Shown piece after piece: positions 26,176 through 37,800 of a DNA stretch of 64,000 nt. Source of the stretch: Zygnema circumcarinatum (lineage: Eukaryota; Streptophyta; Zygnematophyceae; Zygnematales; Zygnemataceae); NCBI GenBank assembly GCA_037447605.1, contig CM074809.1:2818158-2882157 (forward strand). Direction: 5' to 3'. The position numbers and the translations under genes were made by a program. How positions within the stretch are numbered: position 1 is the stretch's first letter; each line of letters begins with the position of its first letter. The notes below the pieces were generated by a model that had not been told where the DNA came from, ran no database searches, and saw only the letters and a list, made by a program, of their open reading frames with translations.

Positions 26176-27244
26176 GGTTTGCAATGTCCATAAATGCCAT
26201 CAACTCAGTATGAGACCCGCGATGAGCTCGTACAAGTCGTCACCGAGCACTACAAGCACGAAGGAGTTCACATCAAGATCGGCAGATCGGCAGACGTTTC
26301 AGCAGTTTAATCGTGGGAAGGCTCAAGTGAGGGTCATCAAAGTTAGAGTGGGGCGTGGAGTGGGAAGGTAGGTGGCAAGTGTTAGCGTAGGATAGTTAGG
26401 TTTGTAGCACGCTAAATTACTTGGTAGTACGTTATTGGTGTGCTTTTAGTTGAATAGAATTGTCATACAAGTATTGTTTCACAGGATATTGGTTTGGTAG
26501 AATTGTAGTGTTCAAGTTTTGTAGTGGGGTGCTTTACTTCATTGTGCGTTGTTGGAGCTGGTGCTTGCAGCCCTTGGATGAGCATGTCCAAGTATATCTA
26601 AGTTGTACGGTTCTCATTAATATAAAAGAAGTTTTCCTAATTTTTTTTCTTTCACATTTCATTCGTGTGATGTTTCATCTTTTGCTTTGGAGTGAAATAG
26701 GCATATGTTAATTAGAGAAAATGTGTGAGGCAGGGACAGCAAGGGCAAGGGCAGGGGCAGGGGCAGCATCAGGGGCCAAAAGATCTTTGCTCCTCCTAGT
26801 GCTGCTGTTGCCCCCCCCGTACAGCAGCGGCAAAGATAGGGGCAACGATAACGGTCTCTTCTCGAGGTCGGTCAACGTTAGGTTGGGGAAGACTAAAGCA
26901 AGATCGTGACTTTTTTGGGTGTTTTTGAGGTGTTCTTGCAACAAATCCCATAAAGTCCCTTAAAAATTCTCAAAAGTTCCCTTAAAAACGTTGATTTACG
27001 GCTCTCAGGGAATTCCCTTAAATGTAGGGTCCTGCTTAAGGCGCATACGGAATCAGTGAATCCATTGTACGGACTAGTACGGAGATACAAAATATAGTCC
27101 GTACGACGATTCCGTGCACACCCGACGTGCAATGATAATCCAGCCACCACAAACTAAACGCCTTATTTTATTTTGTTTTAGAAGAGTGGTGGACTTAGCA
27201 AACAAAATACAATTCTTTTTTTTTTGTGTTCCGGGAATGAGCCT

Positions 27245-27400
27245 TTAGTTTTCCTCTCCTAGCTTTTTTCTTTTTGTGCTTAGGTCCTTGCGACCAGTTC
27301 CTTGTGGTTGCCATCGTGAGTTCAGTGCACTTTCATTCCCATGCTGCTTTTGTCCATGTGAGTTTCATAACATCGCCATCGTGAGATCAATGCCACATCT
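27245..27400 (-). repeat. Dispersed hairpin repeat, copy 4 (minus)
   Basis: Read on the minus strand, this matches the copy at 1352-1467: GCATTGATCTCACGATGGCGATG, then ATGGACAAAAGCAGCATG, then GGAACTGGTCGCAAGGACC, ending in AGAAAAAAGCTAGGAG. It carries an internal insertion of roughly 30 bp that repeats part of the unit (CTCACGATGGCAACCA). Confidence 0.75.
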
Positions 27401-28122
27401 CTCCCTCCCCCTTCCCACAGTTCGTTAACTTTTCTTAAGTTTGATACCCCCTATTGATAACGAGCTGCATTCATTAATATACTTCTTCGTTGAAGTTGAG
27501 CTGAATTGGACGACCTTGCCTGAAAGGAGTGATGGAGAACAAAAGAAGAAGAGAAAGGGATGTGTAGGGGGCGAGGTGTGGAACGAGACGGAGCAGGTGG
27601 GCGTGAGAGAAGGCAGCACATGGAGAGGGACATAGGGCAAAAGAGGCAGATGGGAAAGAGGTAAACAAAACATGGATTGTCCATTCCCAGTCTTTGTTCC
27701 GGCGATATCCTCTCCATACTGCATATTTACTTCCACCGTGGGTCTCTAAAAGCTCATGAAGACTGAAATCTTGACACAAGAGGCACCAAAAAAAAAAAAA
27801 AAATCCACCTCAACCTTCCATCACGAAAAATGGACGAATCTGAGCATGGTCAAACTTCATGCATTTTCAAACCTGCCCACTGTACACAAAAACGCATATC
27901 ATACTTCTAATTCTTTGGCTATTTGCTCATGTCTACATCGAGCCCATGTACCTCACGAGCCTCAACAGTCCAAACATATCTCGTACTCGTTGCCAAGACA
28001 TCACTGGCAACTGAAAACTTACTTTCAATTACATTAAAGCCTATGAAGAGATTTTGTCACTGTAGGCCTTCAAGAGAGACAAGAGAGAATTGAGTGCCGC
28101 TAAGGAAGCTTGTCTGAGAGCC

Positions 28123-29174
28123 CTAATCGCCTGGAAGCCGCACCTTCAGACTGGTCTGCTCAGTTGCATTTACTCCAATGTCCAATATTACTTTAATAAA
28201 ATCATGGTAATTTATCATTCCAGCCTCATCAGGAGAAGCCTCCTCAATCATCACTTTGACTTCCTCGTCTGTCAACATCTCCCCTAGATTCGACATGACG
28301 TCTCTCAGCTGCGCAACAATCCACTGTCAGTCAGCCACTGCATGAGGCGCCCTCCCACCCAGCTATTGGCACCATACATGGGAGCATCAGCTGTCAGCTA
28401 CAAGGAGATCAAGAAATCAACATCTGCACGGCAGTCTGCACCTGTCTGTTGCATCGTCGTCGTGCTCATTAAGATGCAAGATTGTGGCGAGCCATCCTCA
28501 CAAACAGGCAGGGTCTCACCTCCTTCACGGTAATATGGCCATTCTGCCCTTCGTCAAAAACTTTAAACGCTTCTTTGAGCTCCTCTTCAGCGTCGTAACC
28601 CTAAAATCCCAAATAAGGGAGGGCCCCATAATTGACAGAGTCAGGAAAGCTGCACGCTGTCAGGAACAGCAAAACCAGTCTTGCAGGAAACAGGCTTGGT
28701 GGAATTTACTTTAAGCTTACGAGACATAAGAGTTAAGAATTCCTCCTTAGTGATGCTGCCAATGCTGTCGGAATCAATCTCATTCATCCGATGCTGCAGT
28801 TCGTCCTCTGTCGGATTCAGCGCCAATGCCCGCATAGCACTTCTAAGTTCCTTCAGATTCATGCGACCTGGCCACCTCCAAAAACCAACGAGCAGAAGTT
28901 CAATGCCTAACTCCAACTAAATTAAAACGCAGAAAAGGAGCCAATCTCTCGTCGTCTCGTACGAAACACATAATGAACAAGCAGGCGCGGGGCAGCTGAA
29001 ACAAAGAAAATGGATCAATCTGAGGCGAGCCCTTTTATGCTTCGTGGCGCAGGACAACAAGAGCTCCCTCAAGCATCAGCCGCAAGAGCTCACACGCATA
29101 CCGTCTTTATCTTTATCGTACACTTTAAACGCATCTTCAAACTCCTTCACTTGCTCCTCAGTCAAGTCCGCCAT
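28123..29174 (-). CDS. Calmodulin-like protein with degenerate EF-hands
   Basis: Four exons in transcript order: 29174-29102, 28867-28710, 28600-28520 and 28308-28123, totalling 165 codons. The start reads [18 protein letters not shown]1 loop is DKDKDGRMNLKE, canonical. EF2 is [12 protein letters not shown], with Ile at position 5. EF3 is [12 protein letters not shown], with Gly at position 3. EF4 is [12 protein letters not shown], with Ser at 1, Ala at 5 and Asp at 12. Only EF1 therefore looks fully competent for calcium. A tail of about 20 residues follows EF4, unlike the short calmodulin end; alternatively an intron begins in that stretch. Exons 2 and 3 have the same lengths (158 and 81 bp) and phases as the canonical calmodulin gene at 58.9-60.0 kb, so the two are paralogues. 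It probably acts as a calcium sensor or a constitutive light chain; the target is unknown. Confidence 0.9.
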
Positions 29175-29713
29175 GTTCGGTCGAAAGCGTAATCGCAACC
29201 TACACGGAAACCCGATATCTGTTCCTGCGGATCGCGACGCAACAGAATGGCTAGTCTTACTAATGCTTCATGCAGAAGCTTCCCGCAAGCGCTGTCATAC
29301 CCGCCATGTAGGCGCGGACGCCTTCCACAGGAGCCCTTGAATATTTGAGCCCTTGAGCACTTTCTAACCTCCAGAAGTCTGGTGCCGTTTGTCTTTCTTG
29401 TCCTGAGGAGGACCTCCAAAGGACGGAGGTAGCAGCAGCACGAGCACAGACTGCATATTAGGGCGCTACTGGTTTTGCTTCTTCCCAAGAACCAGAGTAC
29501 GCAGGCGAGTACTAATTCATCGTAAGGTGCCAAGTCAACGGCGCCGGCGCCGGCCATGTCCACAGTTCACATGTGTGAAATACCGTCCACATTATGACGG
29601 TACGCGCAACAGCGTCGCAAAAATCGCACAACGTAATAATTTACGTTCTAGAAAACTGCAAACTTGGGGTTTGGTGAAGTTTGGCAGCAGCACGTCAGCG
29701 CCCGACCCCGGCC

Positions 29714-30148
29714 AATCAGAACCGTCGTCGGCTTCCGTCAGATTCCGCCTTTCGGCCGGCCGACAATCCAGCCGGCTACCGTACTGCTTTCCGCTGTTGG
29801 CTTCTTGTGGTATCGTTTGTCGCTTTGTGTCGCGAATCGTACGGCGACCGCGTCACGCTGGGCAAGCGGAACTTGCCGTCCGCCACCTGGCTGGCTGACG
29901 GCCGCCTGCACCAGCCCTGCCGCTGGCGCTGGCGCGCAGAATAGCTGAATAGTACACCGGCCGTCAGCCCGCCCGGCGCCGGCCGGCAAGTTCCGCATGC
30001 CCAGCCTTCCCCCATGACGTTGGTGTCCGTACGATCTGGTCACCGAAGCGACAAACGATTTGTAGTAAATCCGCCGGCAACCGGTACGGCGCGGCGAAAT
30101 TGTCAGGCGGCCGTCCAAAAAGCGGAATTTGAGCGGCGAATTCTGATT
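29714..30148. mobile_element. Foldback element about 435 bp (non-autonomous)
   Basis: The two halves are imperfect reverse complements. The left end AATCAGAACC faces TTCTGATT at 30141-30148. Inside, ATCGTTTGTCGCTT (about 29812), GATCGTACGG-like words, GCGGAACTTGCC (about 29867) and GGCTGACGGCCG recur inverted between 29950 and 30110. No coding capacity is evident and I found no convincing target-site duplication. GC-rich with many CGTACGG words. Confidence 0.7.
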
Positions 30149-30304
30149 TCGTACGGTACGGTGCGGTTCCTAACCCCCCATGACGGGGCATGCTCTGCCT
30201 GGTCGTCATGCATGCCAGCTCCCGAGTCATTTTGCACGTTTTAACTGCCACGTGGTCAACGTTCATTGGCGGAAAAATGCATATGCGAAATGCGAAATGC
30301 GAAA

Positions 30305-31322
30305 TGAAAAAATAAGGGTAGTTATATTTCCACCCCTTTTTTGGATCCAAACACCCCTTCTCGGCCGGGCAGATTTCAAAAAGGATTAAAAACGGAAAAT
30401 GCTTTTTTCACACCTTTTTGGAATCGATACCACCCTCCATCGGCAGATTTTATTGCTGCGAAGCAAGGAAAATAATAAACCGTCACCCTATTTGAATATC
30501 CCGCCTACCTGAATTCTTTTTCACGCGTGTGAATTCTTTTTCACGCGTGCGGTCAATCGCAGCCATCGATTCCCTCTCAGATCGCAACACAGCAGATCAC
30601 TATTTGATCTGCATTATTATTTTGATATTTGGGCTCGGTGACAGCGCATGGCACGTGCCCACGTATCCCGCCAAAGTCGTCTCAACAATTTGTCCGTACA
30701 CATGTCGTACGGTCGCAACTTGAGGAACCCAAAATTTCGTACGTTGAGATCTTGAACCAATCAAAATTTTCCACGTCAAAAATGTAACACGTGGCAGATG
30801 TTGTTTGGCTGAGAGCTAACAATTGACGAGATCTCGGGCCGAGGGACGCGCGCACTTGCACGTGCGATCCTGCTTTGACGGGACTCGTGGGCGCTTTCCA
30901 TTCGCTGAGATCGAGCCTGGTTGCAGATCGAACGGTGATCTGCAGTGGTGCGATCTGCGAGGGAATCGACAGCTGCGATTGACACACACGTGTGAAGGAC
31001 GGACACCCGCGAACGATCTCGTGGCGGACGGATCTTCTGCTCCGAGCGGATTCGGGCAGGCAGATATTTCTTTCCCTCAAAAAAAAAAATTCATTAGGCG
31101 GGATACAGTATTCAAAATGCGGTGACGGGGTATCATTTTCCTTGGTTAGCAAAAATAAAATCAGCCGACGGAAGAAGGTGGGTATCGATTCCAAAAAGGT
31201 GTGAAAAAAGCATTTTACGTTTTTAATCCCTTTTGAAATCTGCCCGGCCGGGAAGGGGTGTTTGGATCCAAAAAAGGGGTGGAAATATCACTACCCAAAA
31301 ATAATGAACAAACGAATTTTCA
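30305..31322. mobile_element. Foldback element about 1.0 kb with long terminal inverted repeats
   Basis: Inverted arms of about 360 bp are highly similar: 30315-30450 against 31297-31160 (TTTCCACCCC, GGATCCAAACACCCCTTC, GGCCGGGCAGATTTCAAAA, CACCTTTTTGGAATCGATAC), continuing to about 30670 against 30880 (GGTCAATCGCAGC, ATCGATTCCCTC, CAGATCGCA). A unique centre of roughly 200 bp separates them. The termini read TGAAAA outward on both sides. Direct repeats GAAATGCGAA flank it at 30294-30303 (one base from the left end) and 31323-31332, consistent with a 9-11 bp target-site duplication as in MULE-type elements. No transposase is seen. Confidence 0.78.
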
Positions 31323-31387
31323 GAAATGCGAATTTGCTATTCTCCCGAGGTCGCCAAATTTCCTTGCGACTTCCCTCCCGGTTTGCG

Positions 31388-31423
31388 CCCCCCCCCCCAC
31401 CCCCCCCCCCCCCCCCCCCCCCC
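31388..31423 (+). repeat. Poly(C) tract
   Basis: About 36 bp of C with one A, next to GGGG, between the foldback element and the hAT-like MITE. Such runs are often mis-sized in assemblies. Confidence 0.9.
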
Positions 31424-31439
31424 GGGGCCCCCTTACGAG

Positions 31440-31814
31440 TAGGGATGGCTTAATTACGACTATATAATATATATTATATTATATAACTGTGACGACTAGA
31501 TAACGGCTGTTATATAATACTTTACAACGCCTTTACAGCATGTACGGCCGTACGGTCGTACGACTGTAGGGTATTATGCGGTACGAATGTACGGCACGAG
31601 CACGAGCAGACAGTGTGAACCAGACGGACGCATTTCGCAACGCCAACGCCAAAACGACCTAATTTTTGGTACGACCGTAGTACGGTCGTTAATTGTTCAA
31701 AACGAGTGGGTATAATATATGTAATAAAGTGTTTTACTTTGTACTATATTACTACTTTTAAACCCGTTGTAAAGTATATAATGTAATCGGACTTTATAAC
31801 GCGGGCCATCCCTA
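31440..31814. mobile_element. hAT-like MITE, 375 bp, with perfect 8-bp TSD
   Basis: The element begins TAGGGATGGC (31440-31449) and ends GCCATCCCTA (31805-31814), perfect 10-bp terminal inverted repeats. It is flanked by identical 8-bp direct repeats CTTACGAG at 31432-31439 and 31815-31822. Eight-base duplications with a short TAGGG-type terminus are typical of the hAT superfamily. The interior is AT-rich, has subterminal ACTTTACAACG words and inverted CGTACGG/TACGGTCGTA motifs, and encodes nothing. Confidence 0.9.
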
Positions 31815-31868
31815 CTTACGAGCCGTCCGGCCCTAGGCCCTAGGCCCAAGGGCGGAAGTCGCGGTTGA

Positions 31869-34800
31869 CCGTCGCTAAACGGCGGGGCCACATGGAGCGG
31901 CCGTTCGCGGCTGGGGCGGCAGGACACGTGGCGCCCATTGGAAGCAGGAGCTGCCAAGGCTGCCTATGCAGGATTCCTGCAGGATGGCGAGGAGTCGTAC
32001 CAGGACTGGGAGAGAGGGAGCAGACCGTATGGGAGGCCGGCCATGGCGCTCAGCGTGGGCTCGTCGGTGCAGATGAATGGGCAGGGCATGCCTCCCGGAA
32101 GCCATGGGGCTCAGCACATGCATCAAAGGAGAGCGCCGGCTTCTGCAGGCGTTGCGTTTGCGGGGAATGGGAGTTCTGGCGGGCCACCGCCAGGCCAGAC
32201 CGCAGAGCAGCTTGCGGCGTGGCAGCGGGTTTTGGACGAGGCGCAGACGGAAATTATCAACCAGGCAAGCTGCAGCCGCGTTCAGCGGTTTACCTTATGA
32301 GGTTTTGGAGTTTGTGGTCAGCACGAGTACACGCTTTAGAGTTAGGTGTCTGATCTTTAGGAGCAGTTGTCCAAACGGGAAGTGAGGAAAAAGATTATGA
32401 ACTTGCTCTACTGCTCAAATGCTAGTTTGCTGGTAAAAGTCCTTGGCCTTGCTTGTCACTGTGAAGTGCGGGACTTGTAAACGAGAGCCACTTTTTGGGT
32501 TGAAACCAGGCGAGTGAGAACGAGTTTCTTCGTTCCAAAGTGAGAGTGATGGAGTGGCAACGGCAACTCCACAACAATGGGGTAGGCGCCTTCCTTTTAG
32601 AGGTTGTTGTTTATAGATTCCGCCAATGTGCATAGAGCATTTTCGTGCTCTGACCGTTTGAAGGAGGAAAAGGGTGTTCCCATCCTTACTGTGAACTGGG
32701 CTCGCGCATCTGTAAGCTTGAATGCATCGACGATTCACGAGACAAATGCATAATCTGGAAATTACCTTAGTGTTTAAGTCTATGCGAGGGGCGTAGAACA
32801 GCATGATGGGGGAGACCGGCCTGAATATTTTTTCCATTCACCAGTCAAATTGTAGCATGTTTTTGTGTCGTCAATGGGCAGCTTTGTCACTGCAAATGTC
32901 ATTCGACTTACCCTATTGCTGGATTTTGGTTTTAAACTAGTAGCGGGCTTGGGCAACTCTGGCAAGGCTTTGAATGTATTAGCCAATATCTACTTGTTGA
33001 AGATTGTATCCTTGAGCGAGAAAAATAGGCTTACTGGAAGGCTGACCAGCTGGCAGTGGAGTCTGATATCAGGCAGTAGATGGCGAAGCCGATATCGACT
33101 CTCTCGACAGTCGACAGTCATCTGCCATGGCACCATCGGCAGAGCTAAATATGGCAGATGCCACGTATGCTGGTCATCATGGAGGGAAACTACCCCTAGG
33201 CGTAAGGAGACCTGTTTTCCCACAGGGTGAACGCAGGAGAGTACAAAGTGGGCCTGCTTCAGAAGGAGCAGCTTCTCGTCCAAGCGACGCAGATGGAGGC
33301 CCAGCCAACGCATGGCTGCAGGATTCATCCCCTCCTCCAACACCAAATTCTGGCTTGCGTCCCTCTGTTAGGTACACGTGCCATTTGTCCACGGAGGTTG
33401 TAGCTGTTGAGGTTGAAGCATGCAGGCAAGGTGATGACTTTTGAGAGGGCTTCAATGGAGAAAATGGAACTCAATCTTCAATCGCTACTTCCAAAACCTG
33501 CTGTTGAAAATAGGAATTGTATAGTCTAACACCAATGCCCGGCCTCCCAAAAATGTAGCGAGTAGCTTCCTAGCCATTTTAGTTCTGGATAAGTTCATTA
33601 GGTAGAACCTCATAGTTGCCTACCAATTAAGTGGTTGTTTGCATGCTACTAAAAGGATGAGGTCACGTGGTCCAACGCAAGTATTCAAAGATTGGCTATT
33701 AGGGACAACTCGTCACGGAACACCAAACTTGAGCTGAAGGAACTGTCTTTCACGTGTGGCAGCGTAGCGGCTAGCTTTGAAAATGTTTGAACCAAGTCAG
33801 CATTGACCAACTATTTGAGACCTTTTGCAATTTTCAAAGGCTATCTCTGCATTGTTGATCATTCTCTTTACCAGCCAGACTCCTCGCTAGGTTGGTCGAT
33901 TGGTTGATTTGCTGACTCAGTTAGTGCGAATCATGCAAGAGTTGTTGCCCGGATTGTCTCTGAAAGGGGAAGATTCGAAAGTTAAATCAGAAGAAGGGGA
34001 GAGTCAGACTGATGGGTGATCATTCGTATCGTTCATGTAGATTACATGCGCTTTAGCTATCAGGTCGTTATTCTGGAGGCGATCTTTTGTGATTTACCAA
34101 GTAAATCAACTGCTTAGTTTACGTCGTGATAGTGTGATATTGGTGAATCGAAATTCAACGTCTGCTTGCAGTTTCTAAATGGTGGAACAAAGAGATACCC
34201 TTTCCTGATATGTTTTCTCCGTTTCCCCTTCCCTTCTCCCCTCCCGATTGCTGGAGCTGTAGACACTGGAAAAGAATGGACATTTAAACCCCCCTTTTTT
34301 TTTTTTTTTTTTTTTCTGTTGTCACTTTGTTTTGTGGCAGAAATGGAGGTGAACTTGTGGAGGCTGGTGGACAGCGGCCCTATGCTGGCTCCTTGCAAGT
34401 GCGTGGGATGGCTGGGCCCATTCTGCCTTCACAACACGGTTCTGCTGCTGACCAGGTACGTAAGCATTTTAGAATGGGCACTCAAAACTGGCAGTGTAGC
34501 TTATCGGAGCTAAGGTTGCCTGCAATCTGTTGTCTTAGGATGGCCGGCTTTTGTCTCTTGGTTTGCCTGCCTTTCTTGATCTTTTAGATCCTTCTCGGCT
34601 GTGATAATAAAAAATGAACTGAGGAACGGTCTTGTGGCAGGATATACTTGTTAACAATGGGCGCATAGGGTGGCTTGAGGAACAACTTCATATACGGGAC
34701 CGTCTTTTGGCCGCTGCTCAAGTAAAGGTGTATTCCCCATCCTTTTTGGTAGCATAAGAATGAGCATGAATCATGACAATAGGCTCTACTCGCTCTCATG

Positions 34801-37800
34801 GGAACTTTGTCGCGCTGAAATTGCCACTAAGAGCTTGTGACTGAGATGTTGTTGCACGGAATCCGACATGTCTGTGCCAGCATGGCCTTGACATGGCTAT
34901 GAGCGAGGCTGCAGATGCAGGGAAATTCGTCTTGCCTAGGCGAGATGCTTATGCACACCGGGTGAATTTGGACTGCAGGAAGCCCAGCTGCTGAGTGAAA
35001 AGCGCAGTTTGGAGCGGCGGGTAGCTGAACTCCGAATGGTCCGTAAGCTGCTGCTTAGTGACCATTGTATGCTAATGGTCCATCATCTGGACCATTCAAT
35101 GAGTTGTACTGTATGACACTGGCTATGTCATTGACTTTGCACTCAGATGGGATAGCTTTGAGGTAGCGCATTGATCGTACATTCAGTGTGATTTTGCTGT
35201 TTTGCAAAATTAGACAGAGTCAAGAAAGGCTGACGGTATCAAGACGTTGATGGTGGTCATTGTGGCGTGATCAATTCTTGGATCCCGCTGCACTGTTTCT
35301 GCAGGCCTATGACCAGCAACAGCAGGGGATGCTTGAGGCCGCCTCACACGCACTTACATATCGAAAGGAGGTTTTGGATGACAACCTACGACTAACACAG
35401 GCTGTGGAGGTAGTCTGGGCGCACTTCAATAAGCCTGCCCTAAGGCTATTGCATCAGTTTTCGTCAAGTGCAGCTTGAGTAGTGCACAGTTCAGCTTTGT
35501 TCAGGGAACTTTGCGATGGGGTGAACATAAAAGTCTAATCTATTGTACTTGGGATGGGACAGAGAGCTGAACATGATCGAGCTGTCTTCGTGGCAACGTT
35601 GATGCCGTTGATGGCAGAATTTGGATTGCACCCTGATGCAAGCGATGCCCAAGATTTGGTGCATTCTGTTAAGGTGTGGACTTTTTTCTGCTCAGATGAG
35701 GTGCAAAACCTCAGTTTGTCCGATTGGAGCTTTTGTTTGTACCGCATCTGCCGCTATTCCTTCGTGTTGCTTCATGCCTTCTAACTGACATTCAAGGGTG
35801 AATGTTGGGAAATGGTTGTGGAGCAGCTAGTGGTTCAGCGCCTATTGGCAGCCTTAAGTCTTGAGGTACGGCGAGAAGAGCATACCCCTGCACTTAATTG
35901 GGCTTGTCGAAAGCCATCTCTGTGAAGTTAATATTTAGCTGCCATCTGCTGCCGCTGTGTCCTATCATGGAGCTGATAAGAGGCTGCCAGACCATTTACT
36001 GAATCTTCCAACATGCGTGCATTCTTCTGTGCAATATAAGTCTGCGGAGCTGTCTTTGCTGTTCAGTGTCCCTTTCCGAATCTAAAAACGACAGTCTGTA
36101 TGCAGAGACGTGTGCCATCTGGTCTCTACAACGACAGTGATCATCCTCCGATTGGCAGTCTCCTTGCTGGACTAAACTTTCAAGATGCATCAGCTAAAGT
36201 TCACCTCGATCAAGGGCAGATCATAACGGTACTGACCTTCCCCAATAGACTTGTGAATTTCTCTACGTGTAACCACTTAGTTGATCTTGATGATGTGCTT
36301 CAGGTGCTGGGCCCGTTGGCTAGGCATTAGCTGGCCACGTCCAACTTCTACTTATAGGGATATTGACAAGTGGTTGGGTGGCAGGGCGGGCGAAGGGGAC
36401 ACTCCAATTGGCCAGCTGGTCCTGGTGAAGTCTCTAGCAATGGTAGCAGAGAGGCCACTGGGTGAGTCTTCCATAGCACATCTGGCTGCATTTGCAAGCC
36501 CACAATGGAGTTATGAGCTAAATTGTTTTGCAAGTGTTGCATTCTGCTCCTCGTGGGAGCTCATCTGGTTACTCTGACTCTTTCATTTTCATTCTTAATT
36601 CGAGGCATTTGAAGCTGCAAAGCTGGTTGTCTTGTTGACAGGCTAGAGAACGATGTCAGTCGTTTGGCTTTGGAGTCTGGGCGAAGGCAATCGCTCACTT
36701 CGGAGACAAGCCCAGGTCCTTCCTATCCTCAAACTGCGCCGACTTCGGCGGAGCCACCACGACCACAAGAACGACGAGCATGGACTGATTTTGTGCAGAC
36801 AGTCCACGCAGGGAGAGAACCATCAGAATGGATAGGTGTAGGGGAAAGCAGTGGCGGGCAGTCTGTTCAGGGAGCAGCTGCATTTCGGGGGCCAAATATT
36901 GAACCCCCCCAGCCTGCACACCAACCGAAAGTTGCTGCACACGAGCCTGCAGTAACCCCATCTACAAACACAAATCAACAACCAACTCACCGTTCCCCCC
37001 CTGAGCCGGAAGACCCTGAGCCAGCAGGTGCTCCTGGCTGTACCCTTTAAAAACCCTAAAAACCCTTCAAACCCTTCAAACCCTAAAAACCCTAAAAACC
37101 CACTCGCGCTGGCAAGTAGTGCATATTGATGAGAGAGCCTTGGATGGGTCATTATTGGGGAACCTGGGAGTCGTCTTTTCTCGATATGGGCTGGCAGGTG
37201 TGAAATCAACCGTCCCTGACTCCGTCGTGGTGACCTATTGCAGGTCCAGAGCTTCGGCCGGCCATTGAAGGCCTCCGTATTGTGGGCGATGCAGTACTAG
37301 GCGGCAAACTCACAGCTTGTGGCCATTCCATCAACGGAACTGCGCTTTGCGTTTTTCAGGTCTTCCATCGCACGTTGGAGGACCACTCAAGTTTCTTTTC
37401 ATACTTTATGTTGGTGAATTGTGGAAGACTTGAAAATCTCATGTTTGGCTGGTAGTTGTGTGCTGCAGTGGGTTCGGCAATACGGGGATGGCAGTGCGTA
37501 CTACATCGATGGTGTGTCAACCTTCCTCTAGACCAACTGCAGGAGCAGATGCAATTTTTTTGCAAAGAGCTGGTGCTTCGTTTTATGCTGGGTGGATGTG
37601 CATTGGAAGCTGACATGAGTAAAACGTAAGTTTCTTTGGTGGATTTTGCTCATTTTACAGGTGCAGCTTCACCTGAGTACACCATCACTGCTGATGACTG
37701 TAGCAACATTGTCGCTATTGAATGTGTGCCCATGGATGAGATGGGCAATAGGGTATGCCTCTTGTTTCCCTGGACTCCGTCCACCTATCGCAACTTAAAG

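Larger units (their letters stand above)
23551..28122. other. Gene-poor region between PAN2 and the calmodulin-like gene
   Basis: About 4.5 kb with no supported gene. It should hold the missing PAN2 5' exon and promoter. 23.6-24.8 kb is AT-rich. 24.82-24.98 kb has a short GC-richer open stretch that I cannot assign. After that come the pyrimidine-rich arrays, the N gap, a palindrome and one dispersed-repeat copy, each listed separately. Confidence 0.6.

Noticed and set aside
25259-26213. Long open frames on both strands (Pro/Ser-rich or Gly/Glu-rich proteins of about 300 residues)
   Set aside because: They are compositional artefacts of a C/T-only repeat that lacks stop codons, and they run through an N gap.
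29681-30118. Small proteins on both strands in this interval
   Set aside because: The interval is a foldback element; the mirrored frames simply reflect its inverted halves.
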